A DNA stretch of 64,000 nucleotides from Bradyrhizobium australiense (GTDB lineage: Bacteria; Pseudomonadota; Alphaproteobacteria; Rhizobiales; Xanthobacteraceae). Location: positions 124,001-188,000 of the forward strand of contig NZ_JAAVLX010000011.1 of NCBI RefSeq assembly GCF_013114825.1, given 5' to 3'. Below are positions 7,366 to 15,487 of this stretch, piece by piece. Within the stretch, counting starts at the first letter, position 1, and each line of letters opens with the position of its first letter. Below the pieces are notes generated by a model. It was given only the letters and a program-made list of their open reading frames with translations. It searched no databases and had not been told where the DNA came from. A program made the position numbers and the translations under genes.

Positions 7366-7765
7366 TATTGGAAGCAGGGCGCGTAATGCCGGTCGATTTA
7401 TTGGTCGCGTCAGGAACGAATTGCTGAGGGCGCTCTCAGAGCGGAAAAGAGACGCGAAGCTTTCACAGCAGGAGCTTGCGAAGAAGCTCGAGGTTCATCG
7501 CTCGCTGGTTAACCGGCAGCTCTCCGGAGAAGCGAATCTGACGCTGAGGTCACTGGCGGATCTCGCGTGGGCGATGGATATGGAAATCTCATTCGAGCTC
7601 AAGAAGCCGGTGGTCGAGGCGGGACAGAATCAGCCGGTGACCACTTCGACGATCAGCCATGGCCAGATCAAGTATATCGATGGCGGCAGGCGACGTACGT
7701 CGCTTTGTCAGAAGCTCGTCGTATCTCCGCTTGCGCCGGGCGAGGCAACGAAATCTCTAAGATGA
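7346..7765 (+). CDS. XRE-family antitoxin/repressor
   Basis: 139 residues. A classic helix-turn-helix is visible at about 30-75 (LSQQELAKKLEVHRSLVNRQLSG, then LTLRSLADLAWAMDMEISFEL). A flexible C-terminal tail of about 50 residues follows and may contact the toxin. GTG at 7346 is preceded by AGGGAG (7331-7336) and overlaps the toxin gene by 20 bp. Such proteins neutralise the toxin and repress their own promoter; the palindrome at 6867-6888 is the obvious candidate operator. Its stop codon overlaps the next ATG (ATGA). Confidence 0.8.
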   Translation: MTSFQFDIGSRARNAGRFIGRVRNELLRALSERKRDAKLSQQELAKKLEVHRSLVNRQLSGEANLTLRSLADLAWAMDMEISFELKKPVVEAGQNQPVTTSTISHGQIKYIDGGRRRTSLCQKLVVSPLAPGEATKSLR

Positions 7766-8208
7766 GACGGTACGGCTATTCCATTTTCTGCGACGACATT
7801 CGAAGTGAAGCTGGTGGCAAGCTCAGCTTCATAGGCTGTTATAATGCGGTCATGATGACGGCGCAGAACTTCCCGCTAGTCCTGTCCAAGTTCTGCATTC
7901 ATTTCCACGTGTTCTCGCCCGCGACGCAGCCCTACACGTCTGTGACGGCTCGATGCTATGTGCCGGGCGAGCCGGAGCCGATCGCCGAAGAGCCGATCGA
8001 GGTGCCCGGACTGCTGGACCAGCAGAAGCTGCTGGACGGTCTGCCGAAAAATATCGCTGTCCCGCCCTACATCGTCGTGGCGTCGAGCCTGGTGTTCTCG
8101 CCACTGGAGATCCGGCAGCCGGGACTGATTCACATTCGCGTTGTGATCAACGAAGGGCCCGACGAATTGCATCTGGGCTCGCTGCAGGTGATATCCGCTT
8201 CAGCGTAG
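7762..8208 (+). CDS. DUF6941-like protein coupled to the toxin-antitoxin pair
   Basis: 148 residues, no signal peptide. The N-terminus reads RRYGYSIFCDDIRSEAGGKLSFIGCY. I recognise this from memory as the start of a bacterial family of unknown function (probably DUF6941), which typically opens with CDDIR-x-E-x-GGK-x-S-x-IG-x-Y. The remainder is rich in alternating hydrophobic strands (FCIHFHVFSP, YIVVASSLVFSPLEI, LIHIRVVINEGP), suggesting a beta-sandwich. The ATG at 7762 overlaps the antitoxin TGA, so it is probably translationally coupled and part of the same operon. The role is unknown: a third toxin-antitoxin component or a sensor are both possible. Confidence 0.7.
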   Translation: MRRYGYSIFCDDIRSEAGGKLSFIGCYNAVMMTAQNFPLVLSKFCIHFHVFSPATQPYTSVTARCYVPGEPEPIAEEPIEVPGLLDQQKLLDGLPKNIAVPPYIVVASSLVFSPLEIRQPGLIHIRVVINEGPDELHLGSLQVISASA

Positions 8209-8238
8209 TGAAGAATGAGGAGGTTCATCTTCGAGGGA

Positions 8239-8583
8239 TCAGCGTCGCTGATTCACGATGGCCTGATTGCCCACGCCCTGCTGGACGATTGCGGAAAAGT
8301 TGTTTCCGCCGGTCTGGGCAACCATTGCGAAGTTGTTCGTGCCAACCTGTGTGACCGAAGAAACGTTGGCATTGGGTGGCGATGTCGTCGTCGCAGCAGC
8401 GGCAACTGCGTTCACCTTGACAGGCGCAGCAATCTTCGCGGCCGAGACTGGTTCTTTCGGCCATTTGAAATTGCCGGCTAGCTGCCGGGCTCCCCCGATC
8501 TGGGGAACAAAGGCTTCACCCGCTAAGCTGGGCGTATTGGCCGCGGTCAGAAGGGCCGCGAGAACGACTATATGCGCGCGCAT
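8239..8583 (-). CDS. Orphan short curlin-repeat protein
   Basis: 114 residues. After a Sec signal (MRAHIVVLAALLTAANTPSLAG) comes an Ala/Val/Pro-rich linker, then two to three clean curlin repeats at the C-terminus (SVTQVGTNNFAMVAQTGGNN, SAIVQQGVGNQAIVNQ) and a basic RR end. This is the layout of a CsgB-like nucleator. It stands 2.2 kb from the main operon and is convergent with the gene ending at 8208. ATG 8583 has AGGAG seven bases upstream; the in-frame ATG at 8601 would place that motif inside the coding region. Confidence 0.78.
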   Translation of the reverse strand: MRAHIVVLAALLTAANTPSLAGEAFVPQIGGARQLAGNFKWPKEPVSAAKIAAPVKVNAVAAAATTTSPPNANVSSVTQVGTNNFAMVAQTGGNNFSAIVQQGVGNQAIVNQRR

Positions 8584-8972
8584 TCTACTCTCCTGAAGCA
8601 TGCGTACTTCTACCGGATCTTTCTTAAGGACCCGTGACCGCTTATTTTTGGTTTGTGTTACCTTTTCGACCTGACAGATTGCGGAGCCGTTCGTTGACGT
8701 GTGCGGCGAGCGCTGGGCCGACCCTCAGGTAGTTCTGGATATCGCGGGGCAACATGGTGGGCGACGCATGTCATCTGCATCTGTTGCGCAAAAGGAAATC
8801 TCTCTCGAGCAAGGCCATTCCCGCGCCGTCGATCGGTTCGACAAACTTTGTAGGCGCAGGGAAGCCGGGGCTGGCGCCAGAATTGGGCTGGCGATATCTT
8901 AGGCTTCTTTTGTCGTCATATCCGCTCAGCGTTTTGTAGTTGGCCGAGCAACGGATCAAAGGCTTTTGTGTT
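8584..8972. other. Intergenic region, divergent promoters
   Basis: It separates the divergent curlin-like gene and the IalB gene. Short frames on both strands show no ribosome-binding site or family pattern. I see nothing further. Confidence 0.4.
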
Positions 8973-9671
8973 ATGCGCGAATTAGTAATGCCCAAGACTC
9001 ACATCATTCTTGTCACATTTGCTGCAGTCTTTTTTTGTGATGCGGTGCCGCTTCATGCCCAAGACAGGGCTAGTCCGGTTGAGCCTAACGCCGTTTTCAT
9101 TCCGCAGGCGCAACCGAGGCAAGCCAAGAGCGCGACGGCGCCTGCACGCCGGCCTGCACCAAGAGCGGCCAGGCAAGACCAGGCGCAAGCGACCGTTGCG
9201 CCACCTGGTGCGCGAGTTGGCGCATTACCGAATGGTGCTTCCGCAATCAGCGAAACATATGGCGACTGGACCTTGAATTGCAGCACGGACAAGGGAGCGA
9301 AGGTTTGCACGCTAAGCCAGGCGCAGGTCAGCAAAGAGGGACAGCGAGGCTTTGCGATCGAGCTGCGGATTGCGAAAGACGGCGCGAGCGAGGGAACGAT
9401 CTTGATGCCGTTCGGGCTCAAACTGGAGGCCGGCGTCATCCTTAAACTGGACGACAGGGATTTGGGAGAGGGGCTGCGCTTCTCGACTTGTGTGGCGCAA
9501 GGCTGTCTACTTCCCGTCACCTTTCCGACTGCCGGCATGAACGCAATACGAAATGCCAAGGCCTTCGCGGTAGCTGCGCTCAGTGTGAGCAATGGTCAAT
9601 CTCTCACGTTCAACGTATCTCTCAATGGTTTCGCAATTGCGGTCGATCGCGCCATTCAGCTAGCGAGCTAA
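8973..9671 (+). CDS. Invasion-associated locus B (IalB) family protein
   Basis: 232 residues. A Sec signal (PKTHIILVTFAAVFFCDAVPLHAQ) is followed by an Arg/Ala/Pro-rich linker to about residue 85. The IalB domain then shows ISETYGDWTLNCS, a second cysteine in KVCTLSQAQ, RGFAIELRI, ILMPFGLKLEAGVILKLDD, and a C-terminal cysteine pair FSTCVAQGCLLPV. The family is periplasmic or outer-membrane-associated in alphaproteobacteria and was first linked to host cell invasion in Bartonella; in free-living relatives the role is unclear. The start could be ATG 8973 (AAAGG about eleven bases upstream) or ATG 8988. No operon partner is visible. Confidence 0.82.
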   Translation: MRELVMPKTHIILVTFAAVFFCDAVPLHAQDRASPVEPNAVFIPQAQPRQAKSATAPARRPAPRAARQDQAQATVAPPGARVGALPNGASAISETYGDWTLNCSTDKGAKVCTLSQAQVSKEGQRGFAIELRIAKDGASEGTILMPFGLKLEAGVILKLDDRDLGEGLRFSTCVAQGCLLPVTFPTAGMNAIRNAKAFAVAALSVSNGQSLTFNVSLNGFAIAVDRAIQLAS

Positions 9672-10899
9672 TCCTGAAGGATGGGAGCGCGCCTCCTGGA
9701 TCATGCCTCCGACACCGCCCTGCAAGAGACCTGCAGCCTGATCTTCTCCATAAAGTGGACAGGCTTAAGCTGCTTTCATCTGAGGTGCGTGAGGTTGAGA
9801 AGCGCCTTGCGCAACTTCGGCGCGAGAATGGGACGCACTCTGTTTCGACTGAAACGACAGCTGTGCCTCGCGAAAGATGAAGATGTCCGCGCGTTTAGCC
9901 TAAGTATCGAATCCCAGTGAGCCTTCGGAAAACCCTGGTCAGGTCGCGGCAAGCAACCGCGTTGGCTAGCGGCCGCTCTCAAAACCGGCCGCAGGGTAGA
10001 GAGTTCAAGATCAGCAAGGCTGAGATTAATGACAAAAACGCTCGCCAATGGCGTGTTTGAGCTGTCGCCGCGTGCTGGGGATTTTTGACCGGCATTGATA
10101 TTCCGAGATTGCTCACGAAACCGCTCGGGGCGCGATCCTGATCATTACCTTGATTGGGAGGCAATGGACGGCCAGATCTTGAGCAAGGCAAGCTGTCGCT
10201 GGCGGATTCCGCCAGCGACGCCAGTTGTGTAAGTTAAAGCGAGTCCTGCAAGCGTGTATGTCCAACTACATTCGGCACGCATTGCGCAGGTGTGAACGCA
10301 GACCTGCAGGCAGGGCGATCAAAAGCAGGATTTCGTTAGCTGGCACCAACTCCACGCGCGACATCGATCGGGGTTATCCGATTGAAGAATTAAGGCCGTG
10401 AACCCACCTGTGGAGGCCCTTCCAAGTTCAAGCGGCTTTTTGAGAAGAATGGCACGTCTCAGATGCTGCCATCTCTCTGGCCTCTGATGCAGCGATGGAG
10501 CTGCGGGCCCGTATGGAAGTTCGCTGATCGGAACCAAATCATGAATGCATGCTCTAGGCACGATTTCATCTGGTTTCTCCTTCCCCGTCTCGCCGACGGT
10601 TGCAGCATACCTTCCTTTGACCGACTACACGTCCGACAACTCGGATATGCCAGGCTCGACGCCTTGGCTTCGACCGGAGCTCCGTAGCTTTCCTGCTTTA
10701 CAAGTAGCGCCGCCGCGGCCAAAAAGCATCGGATGCGTACGAATAACCCGCGACATCCGCCGCCGGTACCGCTCCAAGTCGCCGGTCGCCCACGCTGAAG
10801 CCCCCGTTGATCATTCACGATTAATGCCGTTAATATTTGACGCGCCTATTCGACAGTGGTGGACTGGGCTCTGAACCAGAAGTGTAGGAGCTACGTTTC
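9672..10899. other. Long stretch without a convincing gene
   Basis: A coiled-coil-like frame at about 9754-9880 (VDRLKLLSSEVREVEKRLAQ on the plus strand) may be a small protein or a gene end, but it lacks a clear start. The rest shows only short overlapping frames, plus the hairpin at 10195-10219. Confidence 0.4.
10195..10219. repeat. Perfect 11-bp hairpin in an intergenic region
   Basis: GTCGCTGGCGG-ATT-CCGCCAGCGAC is a perfect inverted repeat with a three-base loop. No T-run follows on either strand, so it is not a typical intrinsic terminator. It could be a relic terminator or a protein-binding or RNA structure. Confidence 0.5.
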
Positions 10900-11256
10900 G
10901 TGCAGCCCGAAGCAGAGCGGATGCCAAGCCGGCCGCTTTCGCTCGAAGGTATACAGGTTCTCCGGGCAATTGCCGGTATCATTGTCGTGCTGCATCACTC
11001 GCTCGAAGAGTCCATAGCGGCTATTGTGCCATTCAGTCCAGACTGGTTCACAACTTTTGGCGCTGCGGGAGTTGATATCTTCTTCGTCATCAGCGGCTTT
11101 ATTATGCTCTACGTGAATTTCCCTGGAGCTTCGGTCTCCTGCTTCATTTCTTCGTTGAGCGAAGGCTTATTGAGACCTTTCGCGGTCTCCTGGGGCGCCG
11201 GTCAGCTTTCACTCCGCCTTCCACATGAAGGGCCGCGTCCTACTGCGCCGTCATGA
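10900..11256 (+). pseudogene. Truncated acyltransferase-3 family gene
   Basis: The first 70 or so residues are a normal acyltransferase-3 N-terminus: IQVLRAIAGIIVVLHHS with the family histidine pair, then GAAGVDIFFVISGFIMLY. After about 11116 the frame turns into unrelated Ser/Pro-rich sequence and stops at 118 residues, against about 350-380 for the family. None of the remaining membrane helices is present. An intact paralogue begins 110 bp downstream, and the two N-termini align closely, suggesting duplication followed by decay. Confidence 0.75.
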
Positions 11257-11367
11257 TGTTCGATTTCGCTGCGCCGTCGCAAGCCGGCTTGTGGGCACAG
11301 GCAACCGTTCGCGGAAACCCCACGTCCACCAAGTGCGCCGGATCGGGACGACAAAAGGAGCTCTGTA

Positions 11368-12483
11368 ATGCTTCCGAACATCCAGATTCTGCGAGCTGTT
11401 GCAGCTTACCTGGTGCTGTTTGTCCATTTAAGGCCGCTGCTGCCAGAGTCGTCTATCGCCACTGTACTGCACGACAAAGGCTACAGCGGCGTAGATCTGT
11501 TTTTTGTTATCAGTGGCTTTATCATGGTGTATACAACGTCGCGCAGGAAAGTATCTGCAAGCGAGTTTCTACTCAACAGGGTGAAACGGATTGTTCCTCT
11601 GTATTATTTGACTACATTTTTCGTCTTCGTGATCGCGATCTCCCTTCCTTTTCTTCTCCATAGCTCTTCTCCCGATATTGATGCACTGCTAAAATCCCTA
11701 GTATTTATACCGTTTGAGAAGTCACCCGGCCGCATCTATCCGGTCTACTATTTAGGATGGACGCTCAATTATGAGATGTTCTTCTATCTGATTTTCGCAC
11801 TAAGCTTATCCATACGGTACGAGATGAGAGTCGCGCTGTGTGCGACGATGATACTGGGTCTCGTTCTCTTCGGGCTTTACATCCGCAGCCCAAGCAATGT
11901 CATCCTACACTTCTACAGCCAAACGATCATGCTTGATTTTTCTCTAGGTATGATCCTTGCGTTGTTTCGCGATCAAATCTCAGCCACCATGCATCGAATT
12001 CCGGTGCTTCCGTGGCTAACTCTGTCGCTTGGCTTGGGGTTATTGGTTGCCTTTTCATTTCTTCCAATTACCTCGTCCGTATACGCTCCACCAACCAACA
12101 CATTGCTGACTTTCGGGGTTCCGGCGGCGTTAATCGTGATGGCGGCGGTCGGATTTGACGATGTCAAAACGCGCGGACAACCTTGGCAGTTCTTGCAGGA
12201 GATCGGCAATGCAAGCTATTCGATCTATCTGACGCATTTCTTTGTAGTCGGCGTGCTGAACGCCTTCGCAAACTACGCGCATTTTTCACCGACTCTGCGA
12301 ATATTGGTCGCGTTGATAGCAATCCCGCTAACAGCAATCGTCGGTATCGGTGTGTATCGCTTTTTCGAGCGTCCCGTCATGTCAATATTGGAGCGCCGGA
12401 AACCTGCGGACAATGCCCGGGCTCAACATGTCAGATGGAAAGATCGTGCCAATGGCCCACCTGGTGATCTGAAACAGTCCTAA
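11368..12483 (+). CDS. Acyltransferase-3 (ExoZ/OafA-like) membrane protein
   Basis: 371 residues with about ten predicted membrane helices. It begins with IQILRAVAAYLVLFVHL, which carries the conserved histidine, then GVDLFFVISGFIMVYTT and a basic loop NRVKRIVPLYYLTTF. These are hallmark motifs of integral-membrane O-acyltransferases that add acetyl or similar groups to exopolysaccharide or lipopolysaccharide sugars. Length is typical. ATG 11368 has AGGAG eight bases upstream. The C-terminal 25 residues are charged and cytoplasmic. Decoration of the exopolysaccharide made by the locus further right is a reasonable inference. Confidence 0.88.
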   Translation: MLPNIQILRAVAAYLVLFVHLRPLLPESSIATVLHDKGYSGVDLFFVISGFIMVYTTSRRKVSASEFLLNRVKRIVPLYYLTTFFVFVIAISLPFLLHSSSPDIDALLKSLVFIPFEKSPGRIYPVYYLGWTLNYEMFFYLIFALSLSIRYEMRVALCATMILGLVLFGLYIRSPSNVILHFYSQTIMLDFSLGMILALFRDQISATMHRIPVLPWLTLSLGLGLLVAFSFLPITSSVYAPPTNTLLTFGVPAALIVMAAVGFDDVKTRGQPWQFLQEIGNASYSIYLTHFFVVGVLNAFANYAHFSPTLRILVALIAIPLTAIVGIGVYRFFERPVMSILERRKPADNARAQHVRWKDRANGPPGDLKQS

Positions 12484-12606
12484 GCACGCAAACAAGGACA
12501 CGATCTCGGCGCTTTGGCACTTCGCGTCATTTCGCTGCGCTGCGCAATTTGCTTGTTATCGGTGAATAACGGACTCCGGGGCCTTCCGCGCCGGCGACTT
12601 ATGCAT

Positions 12607-12974
12607 TCACGGCCTAGTCTGCGCTGCCTTTCTTTTCCCTCGCAGATGCTGGATTGCTGTGACGAAAGGAATTCCAGCGGCTCCGCCGGCCATCTTCTCC
12701 AAGCGTCGATCAATGTGCCGTGACGGTCAGGCGTCAGCGTCTGCGCAATTTCCAATAGCACGGCCGATGCAACCCACAAACAGAAGACGTTTGGGGTAGC
12801 GAAAGTGAATAGGGCGCCAAGAAACGCGAACGCAATAACATGCTCGAAATGCGCACAAGTACGCATTTCCGGTCCCCTCAAAGGGGCAAGCTTGAAGTAG
12901 ATCGTGTACACAAAGCCTACATGCGTCAATGTCGCGTAGGCGATCGCGATAATGGCAACCCAAGCGGCGGCCAT
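12607..12974 (-). pseudogene. VanZ-like membrane protein, frameshifted
   Basis: The first 90 or so residues show a VanZ-like pattern: membrane helices, then FEHVIAFAFLGALF, ASAVLLEIAQTLTPDRHGTLIDA. At about 12702 the frame is lost. Reading on in the other frame restores the expected continuation LEKMAGGAAGIPFVTAIQ and a stop at 12607. One missing base explains this. The uncorrected frame runs on to 12480 as Arg/Ser-rich sequence. Either the gene is inactive or the base is a sequencing error. Confidence 0.7.
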
Positions 12975-13731
12975 GATAGCCTGGAGACGTTCTTTCGGTT
13001 CATGCGGGGATTTTGCAATGGCGTTGTGTGAAAGGCGAGCGAGCAGGCGGTTTAACGTTATTGGCGGAACGGAGCCAATTGCACCTCAGAACCATGTTAT
13101 TCGGTCGTTGGATGGTCCGGCCATGGTCGTGCAATTTTTATCGGTCCACGGCAGATAGGTTTTTGGACTTGTTGGGCAGCGATGTTTCCGCAGGCGCATT
13201 CTCATATCCGATCAGGACCTTTCGTCCGCTCTATCCCGTTTCACCGCCATCATTTTAAGTGTTTCCTTTTCTGTAAACCGACAATACCTTACCTAAGCTC
13301 GAAACCAACCGCCTTCGAACAGGGCGGAAATGGGGACCGCTGGGGTTTCGCATTCTTGAAGAGGCGCTGAGGGGCTATTTTTCCCTGGTTTGGGACGAAA
13401 TTGAATGAGTCTTCCACTGTTGATAAGCGGTATCAAGGCGCTCGTATTTTGATGCCGTATCCGTACACGTGTCATCGGACGGCTTGGGGTTTTTTGCACG
13501 ACCTATCGCGCGCGGTGCGAGAACGCGCAAAGCATCGGAGCGAGGGATCAAGGACAAATACAAACACGTCGGCAAAGGACTTCAAAGCGGGGGGAAAAGC
13601 GTATGGGCTAATGTTCGATGATGGCTTCACGACGGGCGCACAGCCAAGCGCCAAAACCAACGCCGGCAGCTTTGCCGAGACTCCATCAAATCGCGGACGT
13701 ATTACGCGCCGCACTGTGCAGCTGTTGATCT
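12975..13731. other. No convincing gene
   Basis: Overlapping frames of 60-115 codons on both strands have odd composition and no starts with ribosome-binding sites. I see no repeats or mobile-element motif. Confidence 0.35.
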
Positions 13732-13929
13732 GTGATGGATCCAACTAAAATACGGATGAGATACTTGGTCTGTATTCTTGTCGCCGCGGTGACTACCGCG
13801 GCCGTCCTCCGCCATACTCTTCATGTTCATGCCGGCTTCACGCGCGTAGAGATTTTCGTATTGGCGCTAGTTGCCCTAGTTGCAATATTGATGGCGGTGG
13901 GTCTGGTTCGGCGAATGCGCCGCAACTGA
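13732..13929 (+). CDS. Small two-helix membrane protein (hypothetical)
   Basis: 65 residues with two clear hydrophobic helices (YLVCILVAAVTTAAVL and IFVLALVALVAILMAVGLV) and a positively charged tail RRMRRN, so a hairpin inner-membrane protein is likely. The start may be ATG 13732 or the inner ATG at 13756; neither has a strong ribosome-binding site. No family is recognised. Confidence 0.5.
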   Translation: MMDPTKIRMRYLVCILVAAVTTAAVLRHTLHVHAGFTRVEIFVLALVALVAILMAVGLVRRMRRN

Positions 13930-13939
13930 TTGCGCGCGA

Positions 13940-14365
13940 TTAATCTGCGTTCTGCCCGACAATATCTCTCCCTTGCGACTGCGTTCTGACTGTCGTCTTG
14001 CTGGGCAGGGCTGATCTGAGCCATGACTGCAGGTGTTCCGTGTGCAGTTCAGTCAAGAGTGAAAATACGTAGGCAAATAGGAGGGCAACGCCCACTCCGA
14101 TGCCGAACTCGGGCCCGGTGATATCTTGTTGGTGGGAAATCCAATGTTTTGGAGTACCGCGATCGTCAGAAAAGGGATCGGGATAAGAGAAGCTCGCCGC
14201 CCATTCGAAAGAGGTATCCAACGAGATCAAAGGATCCGCGCTAAGGAAATCAAACAGAGGCGAATGATTTGTCAGCCCGATGCTGCGAAACTCGGTTTCG
14301 TTGTGCACTCTGGCCCTCTGGCGTCCGACAAAATGGTTGATGATGAATGCCATAGCGCCGGACAT
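13940..14365 (-). CDS. Hypothetical protein with one membrane helix
   Basis: 141 residues. The N-terminal 80 are soluble-looking with no known motif. One helix (FGIGVGVALLFAYVFSLL) lies at about 85-103 and a basic tail follows. It begins 16 bp after the small gene at 14381-14647 on the same strand, hinting at a two-gene unit. No ribosome-binding site is obvious, so the call rests on length, composition and position. Confidence 0.4.
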   Translation of the reverse strand: MSGAMAFIINHFVGRQRARVHNETEFRSIGLTNHSPLFDFLSADPLISLDTSFEWAASFSYPDPFSDDRGTPKHWISHQQDITGPEFGIGVGVALLFAYVFSLLTELHTEHLQSWLRSALPSKTTVRTQSQGRDIVGQNAD

Positions 14366-14380
14366 TGACTTTTTGGCTGG

Positions 14381-14647
14381 TTATCTCGCAGCTGCTAGCG
14401 CGTGTTGGGATTCGGACAATCTCCGTTCGAGTGCAGCGACGGTCAGTATCAAATTGTCACGACGCGCTGTCATAGTCCTCACCGCAATCGGATACACGAA
14501 GGGGGTTGAGTGTTCTACGCGCGCGGTTTCCTTGTGCCGCTCAATATCGCAGTTGAGCAGCTGAACAAGGCGGCTCAAATCGGTGATCAATGTTTCGATC
14601 CGTGACGCATCGGCTAGCGCATTCCCAGAACAAGGCGGATGTTTCAT
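14381..14647 (-). CDS. Small helical hypothetical protein
   Basis: 88 residues, soluble, mostly helical (SRIETLITDLSRLVQLLNCDIE and ILTVAALERRLSESQHALAA), suggesting a short coiled coil. ATG 14647 has GGAG six bases upstream, a better site than the in-frame TTG before it. No family name is known to me. Confidence 0.6.
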   Translation of the reverse strand: MKHPPCSGNALADASRIETLITDLSRLVQLLNCDIERHKETARVEHSTPFVYPIAVRTMTARRDNLILTVAALERRLSESQHALAAAR

Positions 14648-15487
14648 TCGTATCTCCAAAATGCGCCCAGATTTGGCACAGGTTCAAACATCGCGGTGGT
14701 GTTGATGAGCCCCTCGCAAGAAGCTTGCCAAGGTTAATCGTGCCTTTTCCAGAGACACGATTCCTGCAGGTCTCGCCCCACCACCTCAGCGTTGCGATGC
14801 ACTGCCTGGCGGAGATCGAATTTGTCTGCTGCGATGCATTAACCTCAACGAAAGATCGCCAGATCGCACCTTAGGCTTATGCGCTGGCAACCGTGCGGTA
14901 GTGACGAGAGGCCTTCCTGGGAGTGACCGCCGCGCACTTCTTTTTTGCGCCACACAAGAACGAGCGTCGGAGGCCCGGAGGGACCAAGCCGTCTCTCCGT
15001 TCAATGGAAGACCACCCAGTATTTTACCGGAGTTTCGAATCGTTTGGCCGACGTTACGAATCGCTCTCAGTCGAAGAAAGTGCTGGAGGACGCCTTGATT
15101 GTAGATGTCTTGCACGCCGTTATGCTCTACTGCCTGCCAAGCATGGCTCTCCTAGCATGCTTACTTTTCCGCCTAGAACTTAGGTCGGATGAGAGGGGAG
15201 AGTTGCCAAATTTGGATCAGAATCACGCGGATACTCCGACGCCTGCCGAGGTGAATTTCGCATAGACACCCGCTTTTGTCGTTCTCAGATTCGCTCGTGG
15301 AGGATGCAAGCTTGAGGCGCTGTGGCGGGCTACCAGCCGGTTTTGGGAACGGCGCTCGAAGACACTAAGCTACCTCCGGCGAATCAAGATTTTCGCCGCT
15401 ATCGAAGACCCTCGACGACAGGGTAGTGCTATTCTGGTTGCGTAGCGGCAGCGATCGAAGGATGTTCCTTCGTCGGGCAATTCAACA
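14648..15487. other. No convincing gene upstream of the hydrolase
   Basis: Three overlapping plus-strand frames and one minus-strand frame cover 14786-15265, but none has a start site or known motif. The last 200 bp presumably carry the promoter of the gene at 15488. Confidence 0.35.
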
